64,000 bases of DNA from Nocardioides sp. S-1144 (GTDB lineage: Bacteria > Actinomycetota > Actinomycetes > Propionibacteriales > Nocardioidaceae). The notes beneath the pieces were generated by a model, which saw only the letters and a list, made by a program, of their open reading frames with translations, made no database searches and was not told where the DNA came from. The stretch spans positions 3,782,001-3,846,000 of the forward strand of contig NZ_CP040695.2 of the NCBI RefSeq assembly GCF_005954645.2, written 5' to 3'. Of this stretch, positions 49,940 through 59,624 are shown piece by piece. The stretch's first letter is position 1. Every line of letters begins with the position of its first letter. The position numbers were made by a program, and so were the translations under genes.

Positions 49940-50350
49940 TCAGCCGGCCAGGGCCGCCACGGAGGCCACCGCACCGAGCACGGCAGCCGCACAGCGCCAG
50001 CGATCGACGACGAGCAGCCGGGCCACCAGTGCCTCGTCGCGGTCCGTCAGCCGGCCGTGGGTCGGCGCCGCGAGCGTCGCGGTGACGGCGAGGGCGGAGG
50101 CGGCGCCGCCCAGCCCGAGCCAGGCGACGGCGTCCGGCCCGGACGCCAGCAGGAACGCACCGGTGGCCAGCAGCGCGACGTACACGACGGCCACGAGGGG
50201 CACGATCGCCCGGCTGTGCCGGTCGTGCGCCACCTGCCAGTCCTCGGCACCTCGCGACGCCAGCGCCGGGTAGACCAGCGTGGTCACAGTGACCTGGAAA
50301 CCGGCGTGCAGCACCGAGGCGAGGGCGAACGCGGCGGCCGGGGTGTCCAC
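49940..50350 (-). CDS. Small four-helix membrane protein, unknown
   Basis: A 136-residue hydrophobic protein with four predicted helices (ALASVLHAGFQVTVTTLVY, IVPLVAVVYVALLATGAFLL, a central Ala/Gly-rich helix and the C-terminal AAAVLGAVASVAAL). WQVAHDRHSR sits in the loop after helix one. It resembles small DUF1772-like membrane proteins, but I am not certain of the family. GTG is the first start downstream of the alarmone synthetase gene, whose stop lies 38 nt before it. Convergent with idi, one base apart. Confidence 0.65.
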   Translation of the reverse strand: MDTPAAAFALASVLHAGFQVTVTTLVYPALASRGAEDWQVAHDRHSRAIVPLVAVVYVALLATGAFLLASGPDAVAWLGLGGAASALAVTATLAAPTHGRLTDRDEALVARLLVVDRWRCAAAVLGAVASVAALAG

Positions 50351-50388
50351 GACGACGACCGTAGGGGCTCGGCCCCCACCCCTCCGGG

Positions 50389-51129
50389 TCAGCCGTCGAG
50401 GCGGCGCAGCGACTCCACGAACGACGCGTCCGGTCCCGAGCCCCGGCGCAGGCCAGCGACGACGTCGGTCGGCAGGTCCTCGAGGCCGCGGATCTCCTGG
50501 CGCAGCCGCTCCATGGTGGTGTCGAGCCCGGCGGCGTTGTCGGCCGCCTCGCGCAGCCCGGCGAGCAGGTCGGCGGGCACCTCGCTGTCGTACTTGTAGT
50601 AGATCTTGTGCTCCAGGCTGGCCCAGAAGTCCATCGCGATGGTGCGGAACTGCACCTCCACCGGCACCGGCACCGGGCCCTCGGACAGGAAGACCGGCAC
50701 CCGCACGATCGCGTGCAGGCTGCGGTAGCCGTTGGCCTTGGGCCGCGAGATGTAGTCGCGGACCTCGACCACCTCGATGTCGACCTGCCGGGCGAGGAGC
50801 TCGAAGACGCGCACGACGTCCGAGACGAACGAGCAGACCACCCTCACACCGGCGACGTCGCACACCGTCGCCCGGATCTCCTCCCACGAGGCCGACCCGT
50901 CGACGGCGATGCCCTTGCGCACCATCTTCTCGCGCAGGCTCTCCGGGCTCTTGAGCCGCGACCGGACGTGCTCGATGGGGTTCTCGTCGTGCAGGTGCGC
51001 GAACTCGTCGCGCAGGATCGAGAGCTTGGTGACCACCTCGTCCATCCCGAACTTGTGCTCGAGCAGGAAGCGGCGCAGGTCCGGCACGAAGGCGAAGTCC
51101 GGCGCTGGTTCGGCTGTCACGGCCCCCAC
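50389..51129 (-). CDS. Small RelA/SpoT-domain (p)ppGpp synthetase
   Basis: A 246-residue protein consisting of one RelA/SpoT nucleotidyltransferase domain: GVRVVCSFVSDVVRVFELLA (about residues 93-112), VRDYISRPKANGYRSLHAIV (about 122-141, substrate binding) and VEVQFRTIAMDFWASLEHKIYY with the catalytic Glu. There is no HD hydrolase or TGS domain, so it belongs to the small alarmone synthetases that respond to transcription rather than stalled ribosomes. GTG start; a second in-frame GTG lies three codons later. Alone in its unit, with a small membrane gene downstream. Confidence 0.93.
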   Translation of the reverse strand: MGAVTAEPAPDFAFVPDLRRFLLEHKFGMDEVVTKLSILRDEFAHLHDENPIEHVRSRLKSPESLREKMVRKGIAVDGSASWEEIRATVCDVAGVRVVCSFVSDVVRVFELLARQVDIEVVEVRDYISRPKANGYRSLHAIVRVPVFLSEGPVPVPVEVQFRTIAMDFWASLEHKIYYKYDSEVPADLLAGLREAADNAAGLDTTMERLRQEIRGLEDLPTDVVAGLRRGSGPDASFVESLRRLDG

Positions 51130-51294
51130 CCTAGGTGCCCGCGCTGAGGCCGGGATGAGAGCCGACCGCGACGACGCGGAGCTCGTCGCCCTCGGCCACG
51201 TGGGGGTTGAGCCAGCTACGCGGAGTCGAGGAGGCCGTCCACAACTGAATCGAACACACTGGCGAATGTCTGCCGATCAGACTAGAATGGAGCC

Positions 51295-52524
51295 ATGCCC
51301 TCAGCCACCGCCACCCGGACCGCCGACCCGGCGCTGGCGGCGGTGCGCACCCACCAGGCCGCGACCCGCCGGGCCGAGGTCGCGACCCTGGTCGCGGTCC
51401 TCGACTGGGCCCTCGAGCACACCACCGACGACGACCCCCACACCGTCACCTTCGGCGAACGCCCGCTCCCGCTGGGTGGCGTCGGCTGCCCGGTCATCGA
51501 GGAGTTCGCCGCCTACGACCTCGCCGCCGCGATGGGCATGAGCACCGACGCCGGGCTGGGCTACCTCGGCCGGGCCCTCGAACTCCGCTACCGGCTTCCC
51601 CGGCTCTGGGCAGCGGTCCTCGACGGCCGGCTCCCCGTCTGGAAGGCCGGTCGGATCGTCGAGTCGACGATGCGCCTGCCCGTCGACGGCGCGGCGTACG
51701 TCGACGCCCGACTCGCCCAGGCCGTCTCCTCGATCACCTTCACCCAGCTCGACCGCCTCGTCACCGAGGCCCTCGCCCGCCACGCACCCCAGGACGTCGC
51801 TCCGCCCGCCGACGAACGGCACGCCTGGCTCGACCTCACCCACGCCACCCTCCAGGGTCACGTCCGTCTCGACGCCCTCCTGTCGGTTCCCGACGCGATG
51901 AATCTTGAGGACGCCCTCCAGACGGGAACTTCGAGGCTCACCGACGCCGGGTGCGAGGAGCCCCTCGACGTCCGCCGCTCGATCGCCCTCGGCGACCTCG
52001 CCCGCGGCGAGCAGCCCCTCGACCTCGTCACGCGACCCACCCGTGACCTCGTCGTGCACGTCCACCACGACAGTCCGGACCTTGGGCGCTGCGCGACCAC
52101 CCGGAGTCCGGTCACCGTGGAGACCATCCGCACCTGGTGCGGTGCCGCCGCGAAGGTCACCATCAAGCCCGTCATCGACCTCGAGCAGCACGTCCACGTC
52201 GAGGCCTACGAAGCACCCGACCGGCTCCGCGAACAGGTCGAGCTGCGCGACCTCACCTGCGTCTTTCCACACTGCCGCCGACCCGCCAGCCGCTGCGACC
52301 TCGACCACATCACCCCGTACTCAACCGGCGGCACCACCAGCAGCGACAACCTCGCCCCCCTGTGCCGACGACACCACCGCGCCAAGACCCACAGCCCGTG
52401 GACGTACACGATGACCACACCGGGCACCTACCGCTGGACCGCGCCGTCGGGCCTCGCCTACCGACGCGACCACCACGGCACCACCCCACTCGACCCACCA
52501 CCAGCCGAGCCGGCCGAACCCTGA
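51295..52524 (+). CDS. DUF222/HNH endonuclease domain protein
   Basis: A 409-residue protein. The N-terminal 250 residues are DUF222 (RTHQAATRRAEVATLVAVLD; GYLGRALELRYRLPRLWAAV; AWLDLTHATLQGHVRLDALL), and the C-terminal HNH domain is intact: CVFPHCRRPASRCDLDHI with HIxPYSxGG, then NLAPLCRRHHRAKT and the WTY tail. HNH enzymes cleave DNA; this actinobacterial family is multicopy in Nocardioides and Gordonia and its biological role is unsettled. The ATG follows GGAGCC. The upstream region contains TCGAACAC and is less GC-rich, but no perfect SOS box. Confidence 0.93.
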   Translation: MPSATATRTADPALAAVRTHQAATRRAEVATLVAVLDWALEHTTDDDPHTVTFGERPLPLGGVGCPVIEEFAAYDLAAAMGMSTDAGLGYLGRALELRYRLPRLWAAVLDGRLPVWKAGRIVESTMRLPVDGAAYVDARLAQAVSSITFTQLDRLVTEALARHAPQDVAPPADERHAWLDLTHATLQGHVRLDALLSVPDAMNLEDALQTGTSRLTDAGCEEPLDVRRSIALGDLARGEQPLDLVTRPTRDLVVHVHHDSPDLGRCATTRSPVTVETIRTWCGAAAKVTIKPVIDLEQHVHVEAYEAPDRLREQVELRDLTCVFPHCRRPASRCDLDHITPYSTGGTTSSDNLAPLCRRHHRAKTHSPWTYTMTTPGTYRWTAPSGLAYRRDHHGTTPLDPPPAEPAEP

Positions 52525-52539
52525 CCACCCCGCCCCGCA

Positions 52540-52556
52540 CCCCGCCCACGGCGGGG
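52540..52556 (+). terminator. Weak hairpin after the DUF222/HNH gene
   Basis: CCCCGCC - CAC - GGCGGGG forms a short GC stem 16 nt beyond the stop codon. It may terminate the HNH transcript; no T-run follows. Confidence 0.4.
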
Positions 52557-52616
52557 CCACCGGCGCGCCCGGACAGGTCCGGGAGGCTCAGGCCGTGACG
52601 GCGATCAGTGCCAGGG

Positions 52617-53405
52617 TCACAGCGTGAACGCTTCGCGGAACCTCTCGAGGGCGAGGTCGCTGCCGGCGGTGCCCTCGGTCGAGGCAAAGGCCTCCATCGC
52701 GACGACGCCGTCGTAGCCGGCCTCGGCGAGGGCGCGGGCGACGACGGGCCACCGGACCTCGCCGGTGCCCGGCTCGCAGCGGCCGGGGACGTCGGCCACC
52801 TGCACCTCGCCGAGGTACGGCGCGGCCCGGCGCACCAGCTCGACGAGGTTCCCCTCGCCGATCTGGGCGTGGTAGAGGTCCAGGTTCATCCGGAGGTGGT
52901 CGCTGCCGACGGCGCGCACGAGGGCGAGGGTGTCGGCGGCTCGCGCGAACGGCGTCCCGGGGTGGTCGACCTCGGTGTTGAGGTTCTCGAGCACGAAGGT
53001 GACGCCGTGCTCCTCGCCGAGGGCGGCGACCCGCTCGAGGGTGCGGACGGCGGCCAGCCACATCTCGCCGGTCACCAGCTCGACCGGGCGGACCGGCAGC
53101 CCACCGGGGCCGAGACCGGTGCCGTGCAGGTTGAGCGACGGGCAGGCGATCGCCCGGGCGAAGGGCAGCGACGCCTCCGCGGTGCGGAGCAGCTCGTCGG
53201 CGCCGTCGGCGGTGGTGAGGTCGCCGCGGAGGTAGCCGGTCATCGAGGTGAACCGGGCGCCGCTGGCGGCGAGCGCGTCCGCGTCGTGGACGCTCCAGTC
53301 CCAGATCTCGACGGCGAAGCCCTGGTCGTGGATGCGCCGGACCCGCTCGGCGACGGGCAGGTCGGTGAAGACCATCTCGGAGCAGACGGCGAGGGTGAAG
53401 GTCAT
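52617..53405 (-). CDS. TIM-barrel sugar isomerase/epimerase (hydroxypyruvate isomerase-like)
   Basis: A 262-residue AP-endonuclease-2-like TIM barrel. FVLENLNTEVDHPGTPFA (about residues 141-158), LRMNLDLYHAQIGEGNLVEL (about 175-194) and VQVADVPGRCEPGTGEV contain the Glu, Asp and His metal ligands of Hyi/IolI-type isomerases. It probably isomerises an inositol-derived keto sugar (IolI or IolE-like) or hydroxypyruvate. The ATG lies one base after the MocA stop. It ends the minus-strand operon. Confidence 0.88.
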   Translation of the reverse strand: MTFTLAVCSEMVFTDLPVAERVRRIHDQGFAVEIWDWSVHDADALAASGARFTSMTGYLRGDLTTADGADELLRTAEASLPFARAIACPSLNLHGTGLGPGGLPVRPVELVTGEMWLAAVRTLERVAALGEEHGVTFVLENLNTEVDHPGTPFARAADTLALVRAVGSDHLRMNLDLYHAQIGEGNLVELVRRAAPYLGEVQVADVPGRCEPGTGEVRWPVVARALAEAGYDGVVAMEAFASTEGTAGSDLALERFREAFTL

Positions 53406-53406
53406 C

Positions 53407-54429
53407 TCAGGCTCCCGACCCGGGCTGGGAGACGGCGACCCGGCCACCGGAGGTCATCGAGTCGATGCACGCCTGGGCGATCGCGAACGCCGCCCAGGCG
53501 TCGTCGCCGCCGACCGACGGCGCCCGCCCCTCCGCGACGGCGTGCGCCAGCTCGGCGAACTCCGCCGCGTAGGCGTCGGCCAGCAGGTCGGTGTCGCTGT
53601 GCGACGTGGCGGCCCGCCGGCCGGCGCCGTCGTGCACCCGCAGCGACGAGCGGGCGCCGTCGCCCATCGTCACCATGCCCTCCGACCCGAGCACCTCGCC
53701 GCGGACGTCGTAGCCGTGGACGGCCGCGAAGCTCGCCTCGGCCGTGCCGATCGCGCCGTTGTCGTAGCGGACGACGACCGTCGCGTGGTCGAGCAGCGTC
53801 GGGTGGCCCGGCGCCGTCAGCGAGCCCGCGGTGGCCACGACGTCGACGGCGCGGGCTCCCGGGTTGAGCCAGTTCAGCGTGTCGAAGTCGTGGATCAGGG
53901 TCTGGGTGAAGATCGTCCACTCCGGGACGGCGTCCGGGTCGGCCGGCCCGCGCCCGGGGTCGCGGGTCAGGGAGCGCAGCTGCCGCACCTCCCCGAGGCG
54001 GCCGTCGGCGATGAGCGTCCGGGCCTCGACGAACTCGCGGGCGAAGCGGCGGTTGAAACCGACCTGGAACGCCACGCCGGCCGCCGCGGTGGCCCGGCGG
54101 GCCCCGTCGATCTCGGCGAGGGTCATGCCGGCGGGCTTCTCGCTGAACACGTGCTTGCCGGCGGCGGCCGCGACGCCGATCAGCTCAGCGTGCGCCGAGG
54201 AGGACGCCGCCACGACGACGGCGTCGACGTCGGGGGCCGCGAGGACGGCCTCGACGGAGGTCTCGCCGCGCGCTCCGAGCGGTGCGGCCACCGCGTCGGC
54301 GGCGCCCGGCCGGGGGTCGACGACGGCGACGAGATCGGCCTCGGGCACCCGCCGGGCGATGGTCTCGGCGTGCGCGGCACCGATCCGGCCGGCGCCGACG
54401 AGGGCGATGCGGAGGGCGGAGGAGGGCAT
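53407..54429 (-). CDS. Gfo/Idh/MocA oxidoreductase (inositol 2-dehydrogenase-like), copy 3
   Basis: A 340-residue NAD(P)-dependent sugar dehydrogenase. IALVGAGRIGAAHAETIARR (about residues 8-27) binds NAD, HVFSEKPAGMTLAEID (about 92-107) holds the family EKP motif with its lysine, and FQVGFNRRFAREF and HDFDTLNWLNPG are typical of myo-inositol dehydrogenases. Substrate may be myo-, scyllo- or chiro-inositol. One of three such genes in a row; 54 nt after the preceding copy. Confidence 0.92.
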   Translation of the reverse strand: MPSSALRIALVGAGRIGAAHAETIARRVPEADLVAVVDPRPGAADAVAAPLGARGETSVEAVLAAPDVDAVVVAASSSAHAELIGVAAAAGKHVFSEKPAGMTLAEIDGARRATAAAGVAFQVGFNRRFAREFVEARTLIADGRLGEVRQLRSLTRDPGRGPADPDAVPEWTIFTQTLIHDFDTLNWLNPGARAVDVVATAGSLTAPGHPTLLDHATVVVRYDNGAIGTAEASFAAVHGYDVRGEVLGSEGMVTMGDGARSSLRVHDGAGRRAATSHSDTDLLADAYAAEFAELAHAVAEGRAPSVGGDDAWAAFAIAQACIDSMTSGGRVAVSQPGSGA

Positions 54430-54483
54430 GACGGGGTCCTTCCCAGGACGAGGCGGGGCAGGGGCAGGTGGGACGAGCAGGAG

Positions 54484-55491
54484 TCAGGCGTACAGCGCCG
54501 GGCGCTCACCCGGGGTGACGTCCTCGCGGACGCCGGAGCCGAGGGAGGCGACGCCGGCCGCGGCCGCGACGTTGGCGACGTAGCCGTCCCACGCCGACGG
54601 CGCGGACGACGCGACACCACCCGTGGCGGCCGCCCGGACCCACGCGCCGAGCTCGTGGCGGTAGGCCTCGGTGAAGTGGGCGACGAAGTCGTCGCGCACC
54701 GCGACGCCGTCGACCCCGGCCGAGCGCAGCCGGATCGGCGTGGTTGGCTCCAACGAGGCCGAGCCGGCCGTGCCGACGACCTCGCACCGGACGTCGTAGC
54801 CGTACGCGGCGTTGACGAAGACCTCGACGGTCGCCATCACCCCGCCGCGGGTCCACAGGGTCGCCAGCTGGGGGTCGCGGAAGCCGGTGGTGACCGGCGA
54901 CTCGACCCGGATCGCCACCAGCGGGTCGTCGAGCAGCCACGGGATCGTGTCGAGCTCGTGGACCATCGAGCCGGTCACCAGGCCGGCGTCGTCGGTGCTG
55001 GTGGAGCTCGAGGCGTTGCGGTGCACGGCGTGCACGACCCGCACCCGGCCGACGCTGCCGTCGACGACGGCGTCGCGCAGCGCGACGAAGCCGGGGTCGA
55101 AGCGGCGCATGAAGCCGAGCTGCACGAGACGTCGCCCGCCGGCGACCTCGGCGTCGACGACCGTGCGGGCCTCGGCGGCGGTGAGGGCCAGCGGCTTCTC
55201 GCACAGGGTCGGCTTCCCGGCCTCGAGGCACCGGACGGCGAGCGCGGCGTGGGTGAGGTCCGGGGAGGCGATGACGACGGCGTCCACCTCGGCCGAGGCG
55301 ATCAGGTCCTCCGCGGACGACGCCGCGCGACCGCCGGGGCCGACCACGGACCTCGCGCGCTCGGTGTCGGGGTCGAAGACCTCGGTGACCACGGCGCCCG
55401 GGACGGCGGTCGTCAGGGTGCGGACGTGGGAGGCGCCCATGGCGCCGGCGCCGATGACGCCGACCCGCAGCGGGGCGGCGGACGCGTTCAC
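54484..55491 (-). CDS. Gfo/Idh/MocA oxidoreductase, copy 2 (IolG-like)
   Basis: A 335-residue dehydrogenase. VGVIGAGAMGASHVRTL (about residues 10-26) binds NAD, and CEKPLALTAAEARTVVDAEV and QLGFMRRFDPGFVALRD, followed by HELDTIPWLLDDPL, are close to actinobacterial inositol 2-dehydrogenases. GTG overlaps the stop of copy 1 (GTGA). It probably carries out the first oxidation of an inositol isomer. Confidence 0.92.
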   Translation of the reverse strand: MNASAAPLRVGVIGAGAMGASHVRTLTTAVPGAVVTEVFDPDTERARSVVGPGGRAASSAEDLIASAEVDAVVIASPDLTHAALAVRCLEAGKPTLCEKPLALTAAEARTVVDAEVAGGRRLVQLGFMRRFDPGFVALRDAVVDGSVGRVRVVHAVHRNASSSTSTDDAGLVTGSMVHELDTIPWLLDDPLVAIRVESPVTTGFRDPQLATLWTRGGVMATVEVFVNAAYGYDVRCEVVGTAGSASLEPTTPIRLRSAGVDGVAVRDDFVAHFTEAYRHELGAWVRAAATGGVASSAPSAWDGYVANVAAAAGVASLGSGVREDVTPGERPALYA

Positions 55492-56638
55492 AGCGTCACC
55501 CACCGGCGCTCGTCGGCCGACGCGACCATCGCCTCGACGATCTCGGCGGCCACCAGGGCGTCGTGGATCGTGGCGCCCACCGGCGTGCCGGTGCGGATCG
55601 ACTCCAGCAGGCGGTGGGCCTCGATGACCTTGAGGTCGTCGTAGCTCATCGCGATCCCGGTGCCGGGCTGGAACGCCCCGAGCTCGCCGTGCGCCGGCGT
55701 CATGAGCTCGGTGGCCCAGGCGCCGTCCTGGTAGTCCTGGTCGAGGCAGACGCGCAGCTCGCCCATCCGGCGGAAGTCCCAGGCGACGGCACCGGTCGTG
55801 CCGTGCACCTCGATGCCGTAGGTGCACTGCTCCCCCACCGCGACGCGGCTGGACTCGAGCACCCCGCGCGAGCCGTCGGCGAAGCGGAGCAGGGCGCTGA
55901 CGTAGTCCTCGTTCTCGACGTCGCCCATCGCGCCGCTGCCGCGCTCGAAGTGCCGGGCGCCGGCGACGGCCTGGGGCCGCTGCGGGATGAACGTCGCTCG
56001 ATCGACCACGAGCTCGGCCGGCTCGCCGACCACGTAGCGGCCGAGGTCGACGGCGTGGCTGACGAGGTCGCCCAGGACGCCGCTGCCGGCGTGCTCGTTC
56101 GCGAAGCGCCACGACAGCGCCCCGTCGGGGTGCGCGGCGTAGTCGGCGAGGAAGCGGATGCTGGTGTGCTCGACGGTGCCGATCCGGCCGGCCGCGACCA
56201 GCGCGCGGGCCCGCTCGACGGCGGGGGCGTTGCGGTAGTTGAAGCCGGCCGCCGACTGCACCCCGGCGGCGACGACGGCGTCGGCGATCTCGCGGGTCTC
56301 CGCGGCGTTGCGGCCGGCGGGCTTCTCGATCCACAGGTGCTTGCCGCTCGCGGCCACCGCGACGCCGACGTCGCGGTGGATGAAGTTGGGGCCGGTGACG
56401 CAGACCAGGTCGAGGTCCTCGCGCGCGACCAGCTCGCGCCAGTCGTCGGTGCGCTCCTCGAAGCCGTACGCCGCCACCGCGGCGGAGGTCCGCTCGTCGG
56501 TCGCGGTGTCGGCCACCGCGACCAGCCGGGGCCGCAGGCCCAGACCCGGGTAGTGGTGGGCGAGCCGGGTCAGGCTGCGGGCGTGGACCTGCCCCATCCA
56601 GCCCAGCCCGACGACGCCGACGCGCAGCTCGCGGTCGC

Positions 56639-56642
<4 letters not shown>
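55488..56642 (-). CDS. Gfo/Idh/MocA oxidoreductase, copy 1
   Basis: A 384-residue dehydrogenase, longer than copies 2 and 3. [17 protein letters not shown] (about residues 8-24) binds [22 protein letters not shown] is the EKP region and [16 protein letters not shown] and [17 protein letters not shown] line the active site. It belongs to the branch that includes scyllo-inositol and galactose-type dehydrogenases. GTG overlaps the stop of the ABC ATPase (GTGA). Confidence 0.92.
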
Positions 56643-57513
<871 letters not shown>

Positions 57514-57517
<4 letters not shown>

Positions 57518-58551
57518 CGGCTCGTCTCCGCCCGCTTGCGGACCCACTCGTTGAGCAGCACCGCGCCGAGGAGCATGACGCCGAGGAAGGCCTTGAGCCA
57601 GTTGTTGTCCCACCCGGCGTAGACGATCCCCTGGTTGACCATGCCGTAGATCAGGGCCCCGAGCGCGGCCCCGATGGCCGAGCCGTAGCCGCCGGTCATC
57701 AGGCAGCCCCCGACGACGGCGCAGATGATGTAGATGAACTCCTGGCCGACACCGGTGTTGCTCTGCACCGTCGAGGTGCGGAACAGCAGCAGCATGCCGA
57801 CCAGCCAGCCCGCGCCGGCGGTGGTCATGAAGAGACCGACCTTGGTGCGGAAGACCGGGACGCCGACCTGGCGGGCGGCGGTGACCGCGCCACCGACGGC
57901 GAAGATCCAGTTGCCGGCCCGGGTGCGCAGCAGCACCCAGGTCGCCACCGCGGTGACCCCGAGCCACCAGAACACCGAGACGTAGATCCCGCCGCCGTCG
58001 ATCGTCAGCGGCGTCGAGCCGAAGATGGTCTTGGCCTGGTCGTAGTAGGGCACCTTCGACATGCCCTGGATGGCGACCTGCCCGATCAGCGCCTTGGTGC
58101 CGGCCAGGTCGATCCCCTGCAGCACGAAGAACGTGCCGAGGGTGACGATGAAGCTGGGCAGCCCGGTCTTCATCACCAGGACGCCGTTCACCGCCCCGAT
58201 CAGCAGCGCCAGCGCCAGCGAGATGAGGATCGCGGCGAAGATGTTGACGCCGTACTCGCGGGTGAGGACGCCGACGACCAGCCCGGTGAAGCCGGTGATG
58301 GCGCCGGCCGACAGGTCGAACTCACCACCGATCATCAGCAGGGCGACCGCGACGGCCATGATGCCGACCGTCGAGGCCTGCTGCAGCCAGGTGCTGGCTC
58401 CCCTGCCGGTGGCGAACACGTCGGTGGTGAGCGCGAAGAAGACGAAGATGACGATCGCGGCGCTGAGGGCGCCGACCTCTGGTCGCTTCATCACGCGTGT
58501 CAGGGTCGAGGTGCGCGCGACGCGCTCGTCGACCGCGATGGCTGTGGCCAT
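57514..58551 (-). CDS. Sugar (inositol) ABC transporter permease
   Basis: A 345-residue permease of the RbsC/IatP type with eight to ten helices. The run [20 protein letters not shown] (about residues 77-96), [20 protein letters not shown] and [20 protein letters not shown] are characteristic. ATG is conventional. It lies 81 nt after the binding-protein gene. Confidence 0.94.
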
Positions 58552-58632
58552 GACTACTCCCGGGTTCGGACGTGCTCGGTGTGGCGGGGATGCCGTGCTG
58601 CGACAGGCCTCGACGAGGCCGTGGTGGAACGG

Positions 58633-59595
58633 TCAGCGGGTGCCGTTGGCGGCGAACCCGGCGACCTCGGCGGCGTTCTCCTTCGTGACGAAGGCCGGGC
58701 CGGAGTTGATCGGCTGGCCGCCGCCCACGTCGTTGCCGTTGATCGACTTGAGGTAGAGCGTGGTGACGCCGAGGAAGCCCTGGACGTAGGGCTGCTGGTC
58801 GACGGCGAAGAGGATGGATCCGTCCTCGACGCCGGCGACGACGTCCTCGTTGAGGTCGAAGGTCGCGACCTGCGCCTCGGAGCCGGACTCCTCGACCGCA
58901 CCGACCGCGTCGATGGCGTACTGGCCGCCGAGGGTGAGCACCCCGTCGATGTCGGGCTCGGCCTGGAGCTTGGAGGTGATGCTGGCCTGCACCGCGCTGT
59001 CGTCGGTGCCGTCGACCTGGAGGTTCTCCATGTCGCCGTCGAAGCTGTCCGCGGCTGCGGCGCACCGCTCCTCGAGCCCCACGTTGCCGGCCTCCTGGAT
59101 CACGCAGATGGCCTTGGTCAGGCCGTCCTCGTTCAGCTGCTCGCCCACCGCCGCGCCGGCGATGGTCTCGCTCTGCCCGATGTGGGTGATCGCGCCGAAC
59201 TCGGCGAACCGGTCGACGCCGGAGTTGATGGTGACCACGGGGATGCCCGCGGCGACCGCGTCCTTGATGCTGGTCTCGAGGCCGTCGGGGTTGGCCATCG
59301 AGACCACGATCCCGTCGACCTCGTCGGCGACGGCGCCGTCGATCAGCTGGGCCTGCTTGGCCGGGTCGGGGTCCGAGGAGTAGTTGACCGAGACGCCGTA
59401 GTCGGTCCCGGCCTTCTCGGCACCGGACTTCACCCGGTCCCAGAAGGCGTCGCCCGAGGAGCTGTGGGTGATCACCGCGTAGGTGAGGTCGCTGGACGCG
59501 ACCTCCTCCTGCTTCTCCTCGTCGCCCGTGCCGCTGCACGCGGCCAGGGTCGTGGCGGCCAGCGCGAGCGCGGCCACCGTGGTGAGCTTCTTCAT
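58633..59595 (-). CDS. Sugar (inositol) ABC transporter substrate-binding lipoprotein
   Basis: A 320-residue periplasmic-binding-protein-like lipoprotein. The signal peptide ends at LAACSGTG, lipobox Cys20. The mature part is RbsB-like (AVITHSSSGDAFWDRVKSGA; DGAVADEVDGIVVSMANPDG; IPVVTINSGVDRFAEFGAIT; FDLNEDVVAGVEDGSILFAV). The operon context makes inositol or a related polyol the likely ligand. ATG after a moderate purine-rich stretch. Confidence 0.94.
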   Translation of the reverse strand: MKKLTTVAALALAATTLAACSGTGDEEKQEEVASSDLTYAVITHSSSGDAFWDRVKSGAEKAGTDYGVSVNYSSDPDPAKQAQLIDGAVADEVDGIVVSMANPDGLETSIKDAVAAGIPVVTINSGVDRFAEFGAITHIGQSETIAGAAVGEQLNEDGLTKAICVIQEAGNVGLEERCAAAADSFDGDMENLQVDGTDDSAVQASITSKLQAEPDIDGVLTLGGQYAIDAVGAVEESGSEAQVATFDLNEDVVAGVEDGSILFAVDQQPYVQGFLGVTTLYLKSINGNDVGGGQPINSGPAFVTKENAAEVAGFAANGTR

Positions 59596-59624
59596 GTGGT
59601 GCTTCCTTCTCCTCGGTCCCGGCG

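Noticed and set aside
51240..51294. SOS (LexA) box before the DUF222/HNH gene
   Set aside because: TCGAACAC is a half-site only; the matching GTTCG half is missing at the right spacing.
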